Positions 1 to 5,662 of a stretch of 5,904 nt of DNA are shown here, piece by piece. The first letter of the stretch is position 1. Every line of letters starts with the position of its first letter. This DNA comes from Chloroflexota bacterium (lineage in GTDB: Bacteria; Chloroflexota; Anaerolineae; Promineifilales; Promineifilaceae), in NCBI GenBank assembly GCA_030599405.1, contig JAUVOB010000115.1, positions 1-5,904 on the forward strand, written 5' to 3'. Both the position numbers and the translations under genes were made by a program. The notes below the pieces were generated by a model. That model ran no database searches. It worked only from the letters and a program-made list of their open reading frames with translations, and was not told where the DNA came from.

Positions 1-1500
1 AATTGGCTTGAGAATATCCGGCCGTGGTGTATCAGCCGTCAGCTATGGTGGGGGCACCGGATTCCGGTCTGGTCTTGTGACGAGTGCCGTCAATTAACTG
101 TTGCGAAGAAGGATCCAGAGGCATGCGAGGCATGTGGTAGCTCGAAGATTGAGCAAGACCCTGATGTGCTGGATACTTGGTTTAGCAGCGCTCTTTGGCC
201 GTTCTCAACACTGGGTTGGCCTGAGGAAACAGCCGATCTGAAGAAATTCTACCCTACCGACGTCTTGGAAACAGGTTACGATATCCTGTTTTTCTGGGTG
301 GCTCGCATGGTCATGGCCGGGGCGATGTTCACAAACAATATTCCGTTCCACACTATATATCTCCATGGCCTCGTTCGCGATGAGCATGGAAAGAAAATGA
401 GTAAGACGGCGGGGAATGTCGTCGATCCGCTGAAAGTGATGGAACAGTATGGCACCGATGCGTTGCGGTTCACTCTATTGACCGGTGGTACACCTGGTAA
501 TGATTTGAACCTGTCTCTGGCGAAAGTAGCCAGTAATCGAAACTTCGCCAACAAAATCTGGAACTTAGCCCGATTTGTCGTTCATAGTCTGGAGAACTTT
601 GATGCAGAATACAGTTCTCAATTGCCGGATGACCAATTCTATTCAGTAGCGGATCGGTGGATATTGACCCGGTTGAGTGACTTGGTTGGGGATGTAGATC
701 GGCTTTCCGATGGTTACCAGTATGGGGAGGCAGGCCGGCAAGTCTACGACTTCTTATGGGGTGATTATGCCGATTGGTATGTTGAGTTGGCGAAGGTTCA
801 ACTTGGAGAGAATGCTAGATCAGCTGCCGCAACTCTGTCGATTCTTGTCCATGTACTGGATAATTGCCTACGGCTTCTCCACCCATATATTCCCTACGTG
901 ACTGAGGAAACCTGGCAACAGCTAAAACAGGCGTTTGTTGCCAGTGAAGCTGGATCCGGATTGGTGAAAGATTGGCCAGAGGCCCTTATCGTCGCTGAAT
1001 GGCCATCACAGGGTAGGCGCTATCAACAAGAAGCTGCCGATTTCGAACGACTGCAGCAGCTTGTACGAGCTATACGGTCGATCCGTTCAGAATATAACGT
1101 GGAACCCGCGAAACGGATCGCCGCCATGATTGCGGCGGGAGATCGCGAAAAATTCATCCAATCGCAGCGGTCAATCCTAACATTCTTAGCCAGATTGGAT
1201 GATTCGCAGACTACAATATCCGTAACAGTGGACGTGCCCGAAGCAGCGGTGACAATTCCGCTGGGCGACATCACGACATACTTACCTCTGGCGGGTCTGG
1301 TCGATCTCGAAAAGGAACGTTCACGGCTACAGTCTGAGCTAGCCCAACTTGACGAACAGCATGCCCGGTTGACAAAGTTGTTGGCCGGTGAATTCTCGCA
1401 AAAGGCGCCTGCACACGTCGTCGATCGGGAACGTGAGAAACTGGTTCAAATTGAATCCGGACAGACAGAAATTGTCGATCGCCTTTCGGCCCTGGACTAA
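1..1500 (+). CDS. valS: Valyl-tRNA synthetase, C-terminal part (5' end outside window)
   Basis: Class I aminoacyl-tRNA synthetase that attaches valine to tRNA-Val in the cytoplasm. The reading frame is open from base 1, so the upstream part (HIGH motif and first half of the catalytic and editing domains) lies outside the window; 499 codons remain, whereas the family usually has about 880-950. In window codon numbering, WCISRQLWWGHRIPVW at 9-24 is the conserved catalytic-core segment. It is followed by a likely zinc knuckle with Cys26, Cys29, Cys42 and Cys45, then DVLDTWFSSALWPFSTLGWP at 55-74. The KMSKS loop reads KMSKT at 132-136 (bases 394-408), followed by GNVVDP. The helical anticodon-binding domain comes next, and codons about 428-499 form the charged coiled-coil tRNA-binding arm typical of ValRS (LVDLEKERSRL, KAPAHVVDREREKL). 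The frame is intact to TAA. Thr at the end of the KMSKS loop is a mild variant. Family identity is secure. Confidence 0.97.
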   Translation, partial: NWLENIRPWCISRQLWWGHRIPVWSCDECRQLTVAKKDPEACEACGSSKIEQDPDVLDTWFSSALWPFSTLGWPEETADLKKFYPTDVLETGYDILFFWVARMVMAGAMFTNNIPFHTIYLHGLVRDEHGKKMSKTAGNVVDPLKVMEQYGTDALRFTLLTGGTPGNDLNLSLAKVASNRNFANKIWNLARFVVHSLENFDAEYSSQLPDDQFYSVADRWILTRLSDLVGDVDRLSDGYQYGEAGRQVYDFLWGDYADWYVELAKVQLGENARSAAATLSILVHVLDNCLRLLHPYIPYVTEETWQQLKQAFVASEAGSGLVKDWPEALIVAEWPSQGRRYQQEAADFERLQQLVRAIRSIRSEYNVEPAKRIAAMIAAGDREKFIQSQRSILTFLARLDDSQTTISVTVDVPEAAVTIPLGDITTYLPLAGLVDLEKERSRLQSELAQLDEQHARLTKLLAGEFSQKAPAHVVDREREKLVQIESGQTEIVDRLSALD

Positions 1501-1547
1501 AATGGCGCCGACCGGTCATCACTTTAGATCCATTGGTCTGACTGCGT

Positions 1548-1554
1548 AAAGAGG
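1548..1554 (+). promoter_or_regulatory. Ribosome binding site of the potassium channel gene
   Basis: The purine run AAAGAGG stands 7 bases before TTG 1562 and 10 bases before GTG 1565. No in-frame ATG is available nearby, so the channel must use one of these two adjacent non-ATG codons. The spacing slightly favours TTG 1562, but GTG 1565 is nearly as good. Confidence 0.6.
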
Positions 1555-1561
1555 TTCATCA

Positions 1562-2575
1562 TTGGTGTCACCCACCAGAAAGCTCCTCGTTTTATTATTG
1601 TTGCCGGTGGTTTTACTATTCCTGGGGACTATCGGATACTATCTAATCGAGGGATGGAGCCCACTCGAATCCCTATACATGACCGTAATAACGCTGACTA
1701 CCGTAGGATTTGGTGAGGTACATACCCTTTCCAGATGGGGACGGGTCTTTACCATAGTTCTCTTGTTGCTGGGCGTTGGTACATTGGCTTATGCCTTGAA
1801 CACAGCCGGTCAGTATGTTTTGGAAGCGGATATTGGAAAGACGCTCAGAAGAAGGCGAAGTAGACGTATGATCGAGAAGCTTGAGAAACATTTCGTCGTT
1901 TGTGGATTTGGACGAGTCGGGCAGAGCGCCACAAAGAATCTGTTGGAATCTACTAGAGATGTCGTGATCATTGAGAGAGATGAACAGCTGGTCGACAAGC
2001 TGCAATCGGAAGGGATGATCGTTGTGCTCGGTGATGCCACAAAAGATGAGGTGCTGAGAGCAGCAGGCCTTGAAAGAGCAGACGGAATCATGGTTTGTAC
2101 TGGAAGCGACACCGACAATCTGTTTATTGTCCTATCGGCAAGGACACTCAATCCGGACTTGAACATCGTCGCCAGAAGTGCGGACAGTGAGAATGAGGGC
2201 AAGATGCGTAGAGCCGGGGCCGATCGCGTGGTATCTCCTTATCAATTAGGGGGACAATTTATGGCCAACGTATTAACAAGGCCCCATGTCACTGAGTTTC
2301 TTAGCGTCGTTACTTTGGACAGCGGACTGGAGCTCTTGCTAGAGGAAGTAATGATAGCCGAGAATTCTCCACTCGCCGGCCATACAGTGGTAGAAGCGGA
2401 TTTGCGCCGGAAAACAGGAGCAATTTTGGTAGCGCTGCTACAGCGAGAGACTGGCACTACCGTGACACCTGACGAGAAAACGAAACTCCAGGTCGGCGAC
2501 GAAGTATTCGTGTTAGGAACCCGAGAACAACTGAAGAAACTGGAAGATCTGGCCGGGAGTACTTTAGGGCATTGA
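1562..2575 (+). CDS. MthK-type two-helix potassium channel with RCK (TrkA-N/TrkA-C) domains
   Basis: Predicted inner-membrane K+ channel gated by a cytoplasmic ligand-binding ring. The 337 residues match the length and layout of MthK (336). TM1 is about residues 8-28, the pore helix and filter TLTTVGFGEV are at 44-53, and TM2 is about 60-83 with Gly71 at the gating-hinge position. A basic linker (RRRRSRR, 96-102) follows. RCK-N runs from about 109 to 235, with a complete Rossmann glycine motif GFGRVG (115-120), Glu138 at the end of beta-2 and GDAT at 157-160. RCK-C is about 245-335. The filter has Phe and Glu where many channels have Tyr and Asp (TVGYGD), a tolerated variant. By my recalled alignment the three MthK calcium ligands (Asp184, Glu210, Glu212) become Cys179, Arg205 and Ala207, while the nucleotide motif is intact, so I infer nucleotide rather than calcium control. 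The start is TTG 1562 or GTG 1565. The gene lies 61 bp after valS and 18 bp before the next gene, so co-transcription is likely. Confidence 0.93.
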   Translation: MVSPTRKLLVLLLLPVVLLFLGTIGYYLIEGWSPLESLYMTVITLTTVGFGEVHTLSRWGRVFTIVLLLLGVGTLAYALNTAGQYVLEADIGKTLRRRRSRRMIEKLEKHFVVCGFGRVGQSATKNLLESTRDVVIIERDEQLVDKLQSEGMIVVLGDATKDEVLRAAGLERADGIMVCTGSDTDNLFIVLSARTLNPDLNIVARSADSENEGKMRRAGADRVVSPYQLGGQFMANVLTRPHVTEFLSVVTLDSGLELLLEEVMIAENSPLAGHTVVEADLRRKTGAILVALLQRETGTTVTPDEKTKLQVGDEVFVLGTREQLKKLEDLAGSTLGH

Positions 2576-2577
2576 CC

Positions 2578-2587
2578 AGGAGAGAGG
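2578..2587 (+). promoter_or_regulatory. Ribosome binding site of the PLP enzyme gene
   Basis: The purine-rich run AGGAGAGAGG begins 3 bases after the channel stop codon and ends 6 bases before ATG 2594. It supports that ATG over the internal ones, and the 18-bp gap it fills suggests the two genes are translated from one mRNA. Confidence 0.7.
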
Positions 2588-2593
2588 CAAGGC

Positions 2594-3784
2594 ATGGGCG
2601 ATGGTAACGGAAAGGAATCGAACTTCAACACAATCGGTATCCACGGAGGAGAGGAGCATAATCCTACGTCTGCGGTGGCATCACCAATTTTTCAAAGCGC
2701 GACTTTTCGATTTCTCAACCCAGAAGATATATCGGCGGCGATGGCGTCAAAGGCGCATCCCCAATTCTACGGACGGTATGCCACACTTAATACGAAGCAG
2801 GTTGAATCGATTTTGGCGAAACTGGAGGGTGGGGAGGCCGGGCTTGCTGTCGCGTCAGGAATGGCAGCTGTCTCCTTGGTTTTACTGAATCAGCTCAAAG
2901 CAGGTGATCACCTGGTTGCCCAGCGAAACATATATCCAACAACTTACAACTTTATCCGCCGAAAGCTACCTGAATTCGGAATCGATTATACTTTTGTAGA
3001 CCAGGAGGATTCGAACTCTTTTAAGCAAGCTATACGGAGCGAAACCCGGCTACTCTACGTCGAGAGCCCAGCGAATCCGATGCTGTCGCTAACCAACCTA
3101 GAGAGTGTTTCTGTATTAGCAAAGACCCATGACCTTATAAGCGTTGTGGATAACACTTTCGCCACTCCATACAATCAAAGACCGCTTGAACTTGGCTGCG
3201 ACATTGTTTTACATAGCGCGACGAAATACCTTTCCGGCCATTCAGACGTGGTTGCAGGTGTCATCGTTTCCGATCAAGAAACGATGGAACGAATGTGGCA
3301 AGACCATGTCCTGTTTGGTTCTGTCCTGCACCCATTTGAGGCTTGGCTCCTCGGGCGAGGTTTGAAGACGTTTGGTTTACGGATGGAGCGCCATAACTCA
3401 AACGCCATGGCTGTTGCTTCGTTTTTGCTTGACCACACAAAAGTAGGCCGAGTTTTCTATCCAGGTCTTGTTATCCACCCGCAGCATAGCCTCGCGAAAG
3501 ACCAGATGCTCGCCGGCTTTGGAGGAATGGTGAGTTTTAGCCTGAAAGGGGGAGAGAACGCAGCTTACAGATTTCTTGAAAGACTGGAGCTAATCTGTCT
3601 TGCCGTGAGTCTTGGTGGTGTGCACTCCCTGATATCGCATCCACAATCAACCATATCTTCTGTGCAGGCCGATGAAGTGAGGACCTCGGTCGGCGTCGAA
3701 GGGGGATTGTTACGGCTGTCTGTTGGTCTGGAAGACGCCACTGACATCCTATCTGATATTGAAGAGGCTCTTTCTACGCTCTAA
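2594..3784 (+). CDS. Cys/Met-metabolism PLP-dependent enzyme (cystathionine gamma-synthase/lyase-like, divergent)
   Basis: Cytoplasmic fold-type I PLP enzyme of the transsulfuration family (cystathionine gamma-synthase, cystathionine gamma- or beta-lyase, methionine gamma-lyase). At 396 residues it fits the 380-400 of these enzymes better than O-acetylhomoserine sulfhydrylase (about 430). PLP site: SGM at 88-90, Tyr114, ESPANP with Asn161, VVDNTFATP with Asp186, and HSATKYLSGHSD with Ser208, Thr210 and Schiff-base Lys211. Tyr59 and Arg61 supply the neighbouring subunit's phosphate contacts, and Arg374 (LLRLSVGLED) should hold the substrate carboxylate. Several positions are unusual. The loop after Tyr59-Arg61 reads YGRYATLNT instead of YxRxxNPT. 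Thr116 replaces the Cys of methionine gamma-lyase. His344 stands where cystathionine enzymes have Glu (SLGGxE), and the usual HPASMTH reads HPQSTISS. The family is certain; the exact reaction cannot be assigned and may not be a standard one. The start is supported by the binding site at 2578-2587. Confidence 0.92.
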   Translation: MGDGNGKESNFNTIGIHGGEEHNPTSAVASPIFQSATFRFLNPEDISAAMASKAHPQFYGRYATLNTKQVESILAKLEGGEAGLAVASGMAAVSLVLLNQLKAGDHLVAQRNIYPTTYNFIRRKLPEFGIDYTFVDQEDSNSFKQAIRSETRLLYVESPANPMLSLTNLESVSVLAKTHDLISVVDNTFATPYNQRPLELGCDIVLHSATKYLSGHSDVVAGVIVSDQETMERMWQDHVLFGSVLHPFEAWLLGRGLKTFGLRMERHNSNAMAVASFLLDHTKVGRVFYPGLVIHPQHSLAKDQMLAGFGGMVSFSLKGGENAAYRFLERLELICLAVSLGGVHSLISHPQSTISSVQADEVRTSVGVEGGLLRLSVGLEDATDILSDIEEALSTL

Positions 3785-3838
3785 TTATAGTACTTATCGA
3801 CCTCGTTATTAATCACGGGGAAATAGCCTGCTGAGGGG

Positions 3839-3867
3839 TTGCCAACGATTGGTAGAGGCAGTAGTAT
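3839..3867 (+). promoter_or_regulatory. Candidate sigma-70-type promoter for the small-protein pair
   Basis: TTGCCA (3839-3844, five of six bases of TTGACA) is followed after 17 bases by TAGTAT (3862-3867, four of six of TATAAT). A second -10-like box TATAAC (3875-3880) sits 7 bases before ATG 3888. Transcription from the first pair would start near 3874 and give a leader of about 100 bases to ATG 3978. This is pattern matching only; the weak -10 keeps confidence low. Confidence 0.35.
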
Positions 3868-3965
3868 AGGGTCATATAACGTTCTCGATGCAAAAATGTA
3901 TCGCACCGAGACTGAGCGTCTATCAATACTTACAACCACATCTCACTTTCCCTGATATCCGGATT

Positions 3966-3971
3966 AGGTGG
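3966..3971 (+). promoter_or_regulatory. Ribosome binding site favouring ATG 3978
   Basis: AGGTGG ends 6 bases before ATG 3978. The alternative upstream ATG at 3888 has no purine-rich site at normal distance; the nearest, TAGGG, is about 16 bases away. This site is the main reason for choosing 3978 as the start. Confidence 0.5.
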
Positions 3972-3977
3972 CCAGAA

Positions 3978-4343
3978 ATGCTAGAAATTGAACCTGAATT
4001 GATATCAATTATTGAAGGTCCAACGCCTGATTTTAGACCTAGCCCGTATCTCTGGTTCCAATCCATCCTCGAGGGTCCCGAGGACACAGAGGTTGTAATG
4101 TGCGAACTGAGGACGCTGAACGGCGATGATATCGTCGATCGTTGCCGAAGGGCATGGCTGGAGGGACGTCCCGTTAAATTGGATTATCCTGATTATCTGA
4201 GGTTGCGCCGGCAGATTGACGTTGTGGCCATGAGACTTCAGAATTTGGATGATGGACCTATGATCGTTCTCTGGTTAAGACAGCCATATGGGCAGGCCGA
4301 GGAGGAGAGATTTGATGGAGGAGATGATGATTTCAGTCTCTGA
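3978..4343 (+). CDS. Small protein of unknown function with acidic tail
   Basis: I do not recognise this family and assign no function. From ATG 3978 it is 121 residues, soluble in appearance, with no signal peptide or membrane segment. It opens with the acidic stretch MLEIEPELISIIEGPTPDF. The middle contains a likely helix with DDIVDRCRRAWLEG (99-112 in the longer numbering), then LDYPDYLRLRRQIDVVAMRL and the strand-like MIVLWLRQPYG. It ends in an acidic, glycine-containing tail (AEEERFDGGDDDFSL). An in-frame ATG at 3888 would add 30 residues (151 in all), but that extension lacks a ribosome binding site and looks unlike the rest. It could only be right if the mRNA is leaderless. The 3' end overlaps the next gene by 29 bp and its tail codons carry that gene's ribosome binding site, so the two proteins are probably made together. 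Coding status is supported by a frame that stays open across the whole stretch and by this overlap. Confidence 0.65.
   Translation: MLEIEPELISIIEGPTPDFRPSPYLWFQSILEGPEDTEVVMCELRTLNGDDIVDRCRRAWLEGRPVKLDYPDYLRLRRQIDVVAMRLQNLDDGPMIVLWLRQPYGQAEEERFDGGDDDFSL
4299..4308 (+). promoter_or_regulatory. Ribosome binding site of the NTF2-like gene, inside the upstream CDS
   Basis: GAGGAGGAGA contains the core AGGAGG (4300-4305), 9 bases before ATG 4315. In the upstream frame the same bases encode the Glu-Glu-Glu-Arg of the acidic tail. The in-frame ATG at 4288 lies before this site and the ATGs at 4324 and 4327 are further away, so 4315 is the best start. Confidence 0.65.
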
Positions 4344-4695
4344 TCGGTACTTTCAAGCCTTGAGCGAGCTCGATCGAGATGCCTATTTGAGCTGTTTTAG
4401 TACTGAAGTGGATTTATTCGATCCATACGGCGGGAAACCTTTTAAAGGCCGTGAAGGTTTAGTTAAGTGGTTTGCAACTATGGAGCGAACTTGGTCAGAG
4501 TTCTCTATGAAACCTGTAACTCAGTTCACAAGCGGCGATCGGGTAGCGATTCAATGGCAGGCAAAGGGGAGTAGTGACTCGGGAAAGAAGGCGGAGTTTT
4601 CTGGAATTAACGTGTTCACGGTGGATAGATCAGGTCTGATTACCCAACTTGAGGGTTACTGGGATTTCCAATCAATGCTAGCCCAGATCTCTTGA
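4315..4695 (+). CDS. NTF2-fold protein resembling ketosteroid isomerase / SnoaL-like
   Basis: A 126-residue alpha+beta-barrel protein of the NTF2-like superfamily, cytoplasmic, without signal peptide. The N-terminal helices (RYFQALSELDRDAYLSCFS, 11-29) lead to VDLFDPYGGKPFKGREGLVKWF (32-53), the hallmark DPxG-xxx-G loop. Strands follow at about 75-83 (DRVAIQWQA), 94-103 and 108-115. Against Comamonas testosteroni ketosteroid isomerase, as I recall that sequence, Tyr12 aligns with catalytic Tyr14 and Asp36 with the base Asp38 with no gap between them. Asn99 falls at Asp99 with two extra residues in between. This fits an isomerase or cyclase-type active site, but many NTF2-fold proteins with a DPxG loop have other or no known activity, so the substrate is unknown. 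ATG 4315 is chosen over 4288 because of its ribosome binding site; 4288 would give 135 residues. The 29-bp overlap suggests coupling to the upstream gene. Confidence 0.85.
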   Translation: MEEMMISVSDRYFQALSELDRDAYLSCFSTEVDLFDPYGGKPFKGREGLVKWFATMERTWSEFSMKPVTQFTSGDRVAIQWQAKGSSDSGKKAEFSGINVFTVDRSGLITQLEGYWDFQSMLAQIS

Positions 4696-4767
4696 TGCAC
4701 ATTCACGAGATTCCAGTTTCTTAACACCCAATCATTCGGATAGGCATACAATCTAGCACAATTCACA

Positions 4768-4782
4768 ACAGTTATATACTGT
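4768..4782. promoter_or_regulatory. Inverted repeat over a -10-like box upstream of the enoyl-CoA hydratase gene
   Basis: ACAGT-TATAT-ACTGT has perfect 5-base arms around a 5-base centre and overlaps TATACT (4775-4780, five of six of the -10 consensus). No good -35 box is visible at 16-18 bases upstream. The placement, 32 bases before the start codon, would suit an operator for a repressor controlling the acyl-CoA genes, but arms this short often occur by chance. The rest of the 119-bp gap (4696-4814) shows no terminator or other feature. Confidence 0.25.
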
Positions 4783-4798
4783 CTCCGCAAGCCCCATC

Positions 4799-4808
4799 TA
4801 AGGAGGTG
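4799..4808 (+). promoter_or_regulatory. Very strong ribosome binding site, sets the start at GTG 4815
   Basis: TAAGGAGGTG is complementary to the 3' tail of bacterial 16S rRNA (CACCTCCTTA) over all 10 bases. It ends 6 bases before GTG 4815. An in-frame GTG at 4806 is part of the site itself and therefore is not a plausible start. Confidence 0.85.
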
Positions 4809-4814
4809 CCAATC

Positions 4815-5600
4815 GTGAGCTATGATTCGATAATTTATAATGTCGCGGACTCAATTGCTACGCTGAAGCTGAACCGACCGCAATCGTTAAACGCCTTTAA
4901 CACGGTTATGATCAGTGAAACTACGCATGCATTCAAGCAAGCTAGTCGCGATAAGAGCGTTCGCTGTGTAGTCATCACGGGTGAAGGCCGAGCTTTCTCC
5001 TCTGGGCAGGATCTTAAAGAGGTAGAAGGCCGGGGTGATGACTTTTCCATAGGTGACCATATCAGGCAGGGATATAACCATCTGATTCTCCAGATGGTAG
5101 ATCTTGAGATACCGATTATTGCTGCCGTTAATGGCATTGCCGCGGGTGCAGGCTGCGGTGTGGCGTTGGCCGCAGATATCCGGATCGCATCAGAATATGG
5201 AAGCTTCATGTTGGCTTTTTCCAGGGTAGGGCTAGTCCCAGATAGCGGCACGACATGGATGCTCCCAAGGCTTATCGGTTATTCGCGAGCTTATGAAATG
5301 GCGATTACGGCTGAGAAGATATCAGCAGAGCGTGCCCATAACTGGGGGATGGTAAATAAGGTAGTCCCGGCAGGTCAATTAGACGAAATAACCGCTGCCT
5401 GGGCGGGTATGTTGGCAAGTGGACCTACCCTTGCCTTCGGACTGACGAAACGAGCGATGTACAAATCAGCCGTTACCTCGCTTGAACAGTCACTGACATA
5501 CGAGTCCATGTTGCAGGATATTGCCGGGAGGAGTCACGATAGAAGGGAGGGTGTGCAGGCATTTATGGAGAAACGTCCTGCTCAGTTCAGGGGTGAGTGA
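4815..5600 (+). CDS. Enoyl-CoA hydratase/isomerase family protein, PaaG-like
   Basis: Crotonase-fold enzyme acting on acyl-CoA thioesters in the cytoplasm, 261 residues, the usual family length. The CoA-binding and oxyanion-hole segments are GRAFSSGQDLKEV (58-70) and NGIAAGAGCGVALAADI (106-122), followed by AFSRVGLVPDSGTTWMLPR (134-152). The two glutamates of classical hydratase (rat Glu144 and Glu164) align with Gly115 and Phe135. An Asp, Asp143 in VPDSG, sits where PaaG-type isomerases and 4-chlorobenzoyl-CoA dehalogenase (Asp145) have their catalytic Asp. I therefore infer an isomerase such as 2-(1,2-epoxy-1,2-dihydrophenyl)acetyl-CoA isomerase rather than a water-adding hydratase. No other phenylacetate gene is visible to confirm it. 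VPDSGTTW has Thr where VPDSGGTW is common. The C-terminal helices include EGVQAFMEKRPAQF. The start is GTG 4815, decided by the ribosome binding site. A 3-hydroxyacyl-CoA dehydrogenase follows 62 bp later. Confidence 0.9.
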   Translation: MSYDSIIYNVADSIATLKLNRPQSLNAFNTVMISETTHAFKQASRDKSVRCVVITGEGRAFSSGQDLKEVEGRGDDFSIGDHIRQGYNHLILQMVDLEIPIIAAVNGIAAGAGCGVALAADIRIASEYGSFMLAFSRVGLVPDSGTTWMLPRLIGYSRAYEMAITAEKISAERAHNWGMVNKVVPAGQLDEITAAWAGMLASGPTLAFGLTKRAMYKSAVTSLEQSLTYESMLQDIAGRSHDRREGVQAFMEKRPAQFRGE

Positions 5601-5662
5601 GATAGGGATTCAGACCTGGTATTCGCTGCAACTGTACTTGTTTAGGCACGAGAGTCGATAAC

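Larger units (their letters stand above)
3785..3977 (+). other. Non-coding stretch between the PLP gene and the small unknown gene
   Basis: This 193-bp stretch holds the candidate promoter described separately. A weak hairpin TGCCAA-CGA-TTGGTA (3840-3854) has no following T-run, so I see no convincing terminator for the upstream genes. No riboswitch, tRNA or repeat is recognisable. If translation begins at ATG 3888 instead of 3978, the last 90 bases are coding, but their predicted peptide looks unlike the rest of the protein. Confidence 0.5.

Noticed and set aside
1369..1396. Perfect TTGACA inside the end of valS as a promoter for the channel gene.
   Set aside because: The best -10 at proper spacing (AATTCT) matches only three of six bases, and the bases are explained by valS coding.
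1504..1517. Adjacent palindromes GGCGCC and GACCGGTC after the valS stop, considered as a terminator.
   Set aside because: They do not form one long stem with a loop and no T-run follows; the next gene begins 45 bases later on the same strand.
2242..2631. Long open - strand frames behind the channel gene (also 1810-2202).
   Set aside because: They are serine-rich antisense products of a confident RCK coding region, without a ribosome binding site or family motif.
3840..3895. TTGGTAGAGGC resembles the D-arm of a tRNA (GGTAGAGC), with GTTCTCGATGC downstream.
   Set aside because: No GTTCGAATC T-arm, no matching acceptor stem and no plausible anticodon stem.
3997..4010. Perfect 14-base palindrome AATTGATATCAATT shortly after the preferred start of the unknown gene.
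   Set aside because: About one such palindrome per three windows of this size is expected by chance, and the bases code for ordinary residues (ELISII region). No second copy is seen.
280..5323. GATATC occurs at least seven times (280, 3631, 3954, 4001, 4128, 5175, 5318), more than the one or two expected.
   Set aside because: Most are inside genes and follow from common Asp-Ile or similar codon pairs; spacing is irregular and no repeat unit surrounds them.
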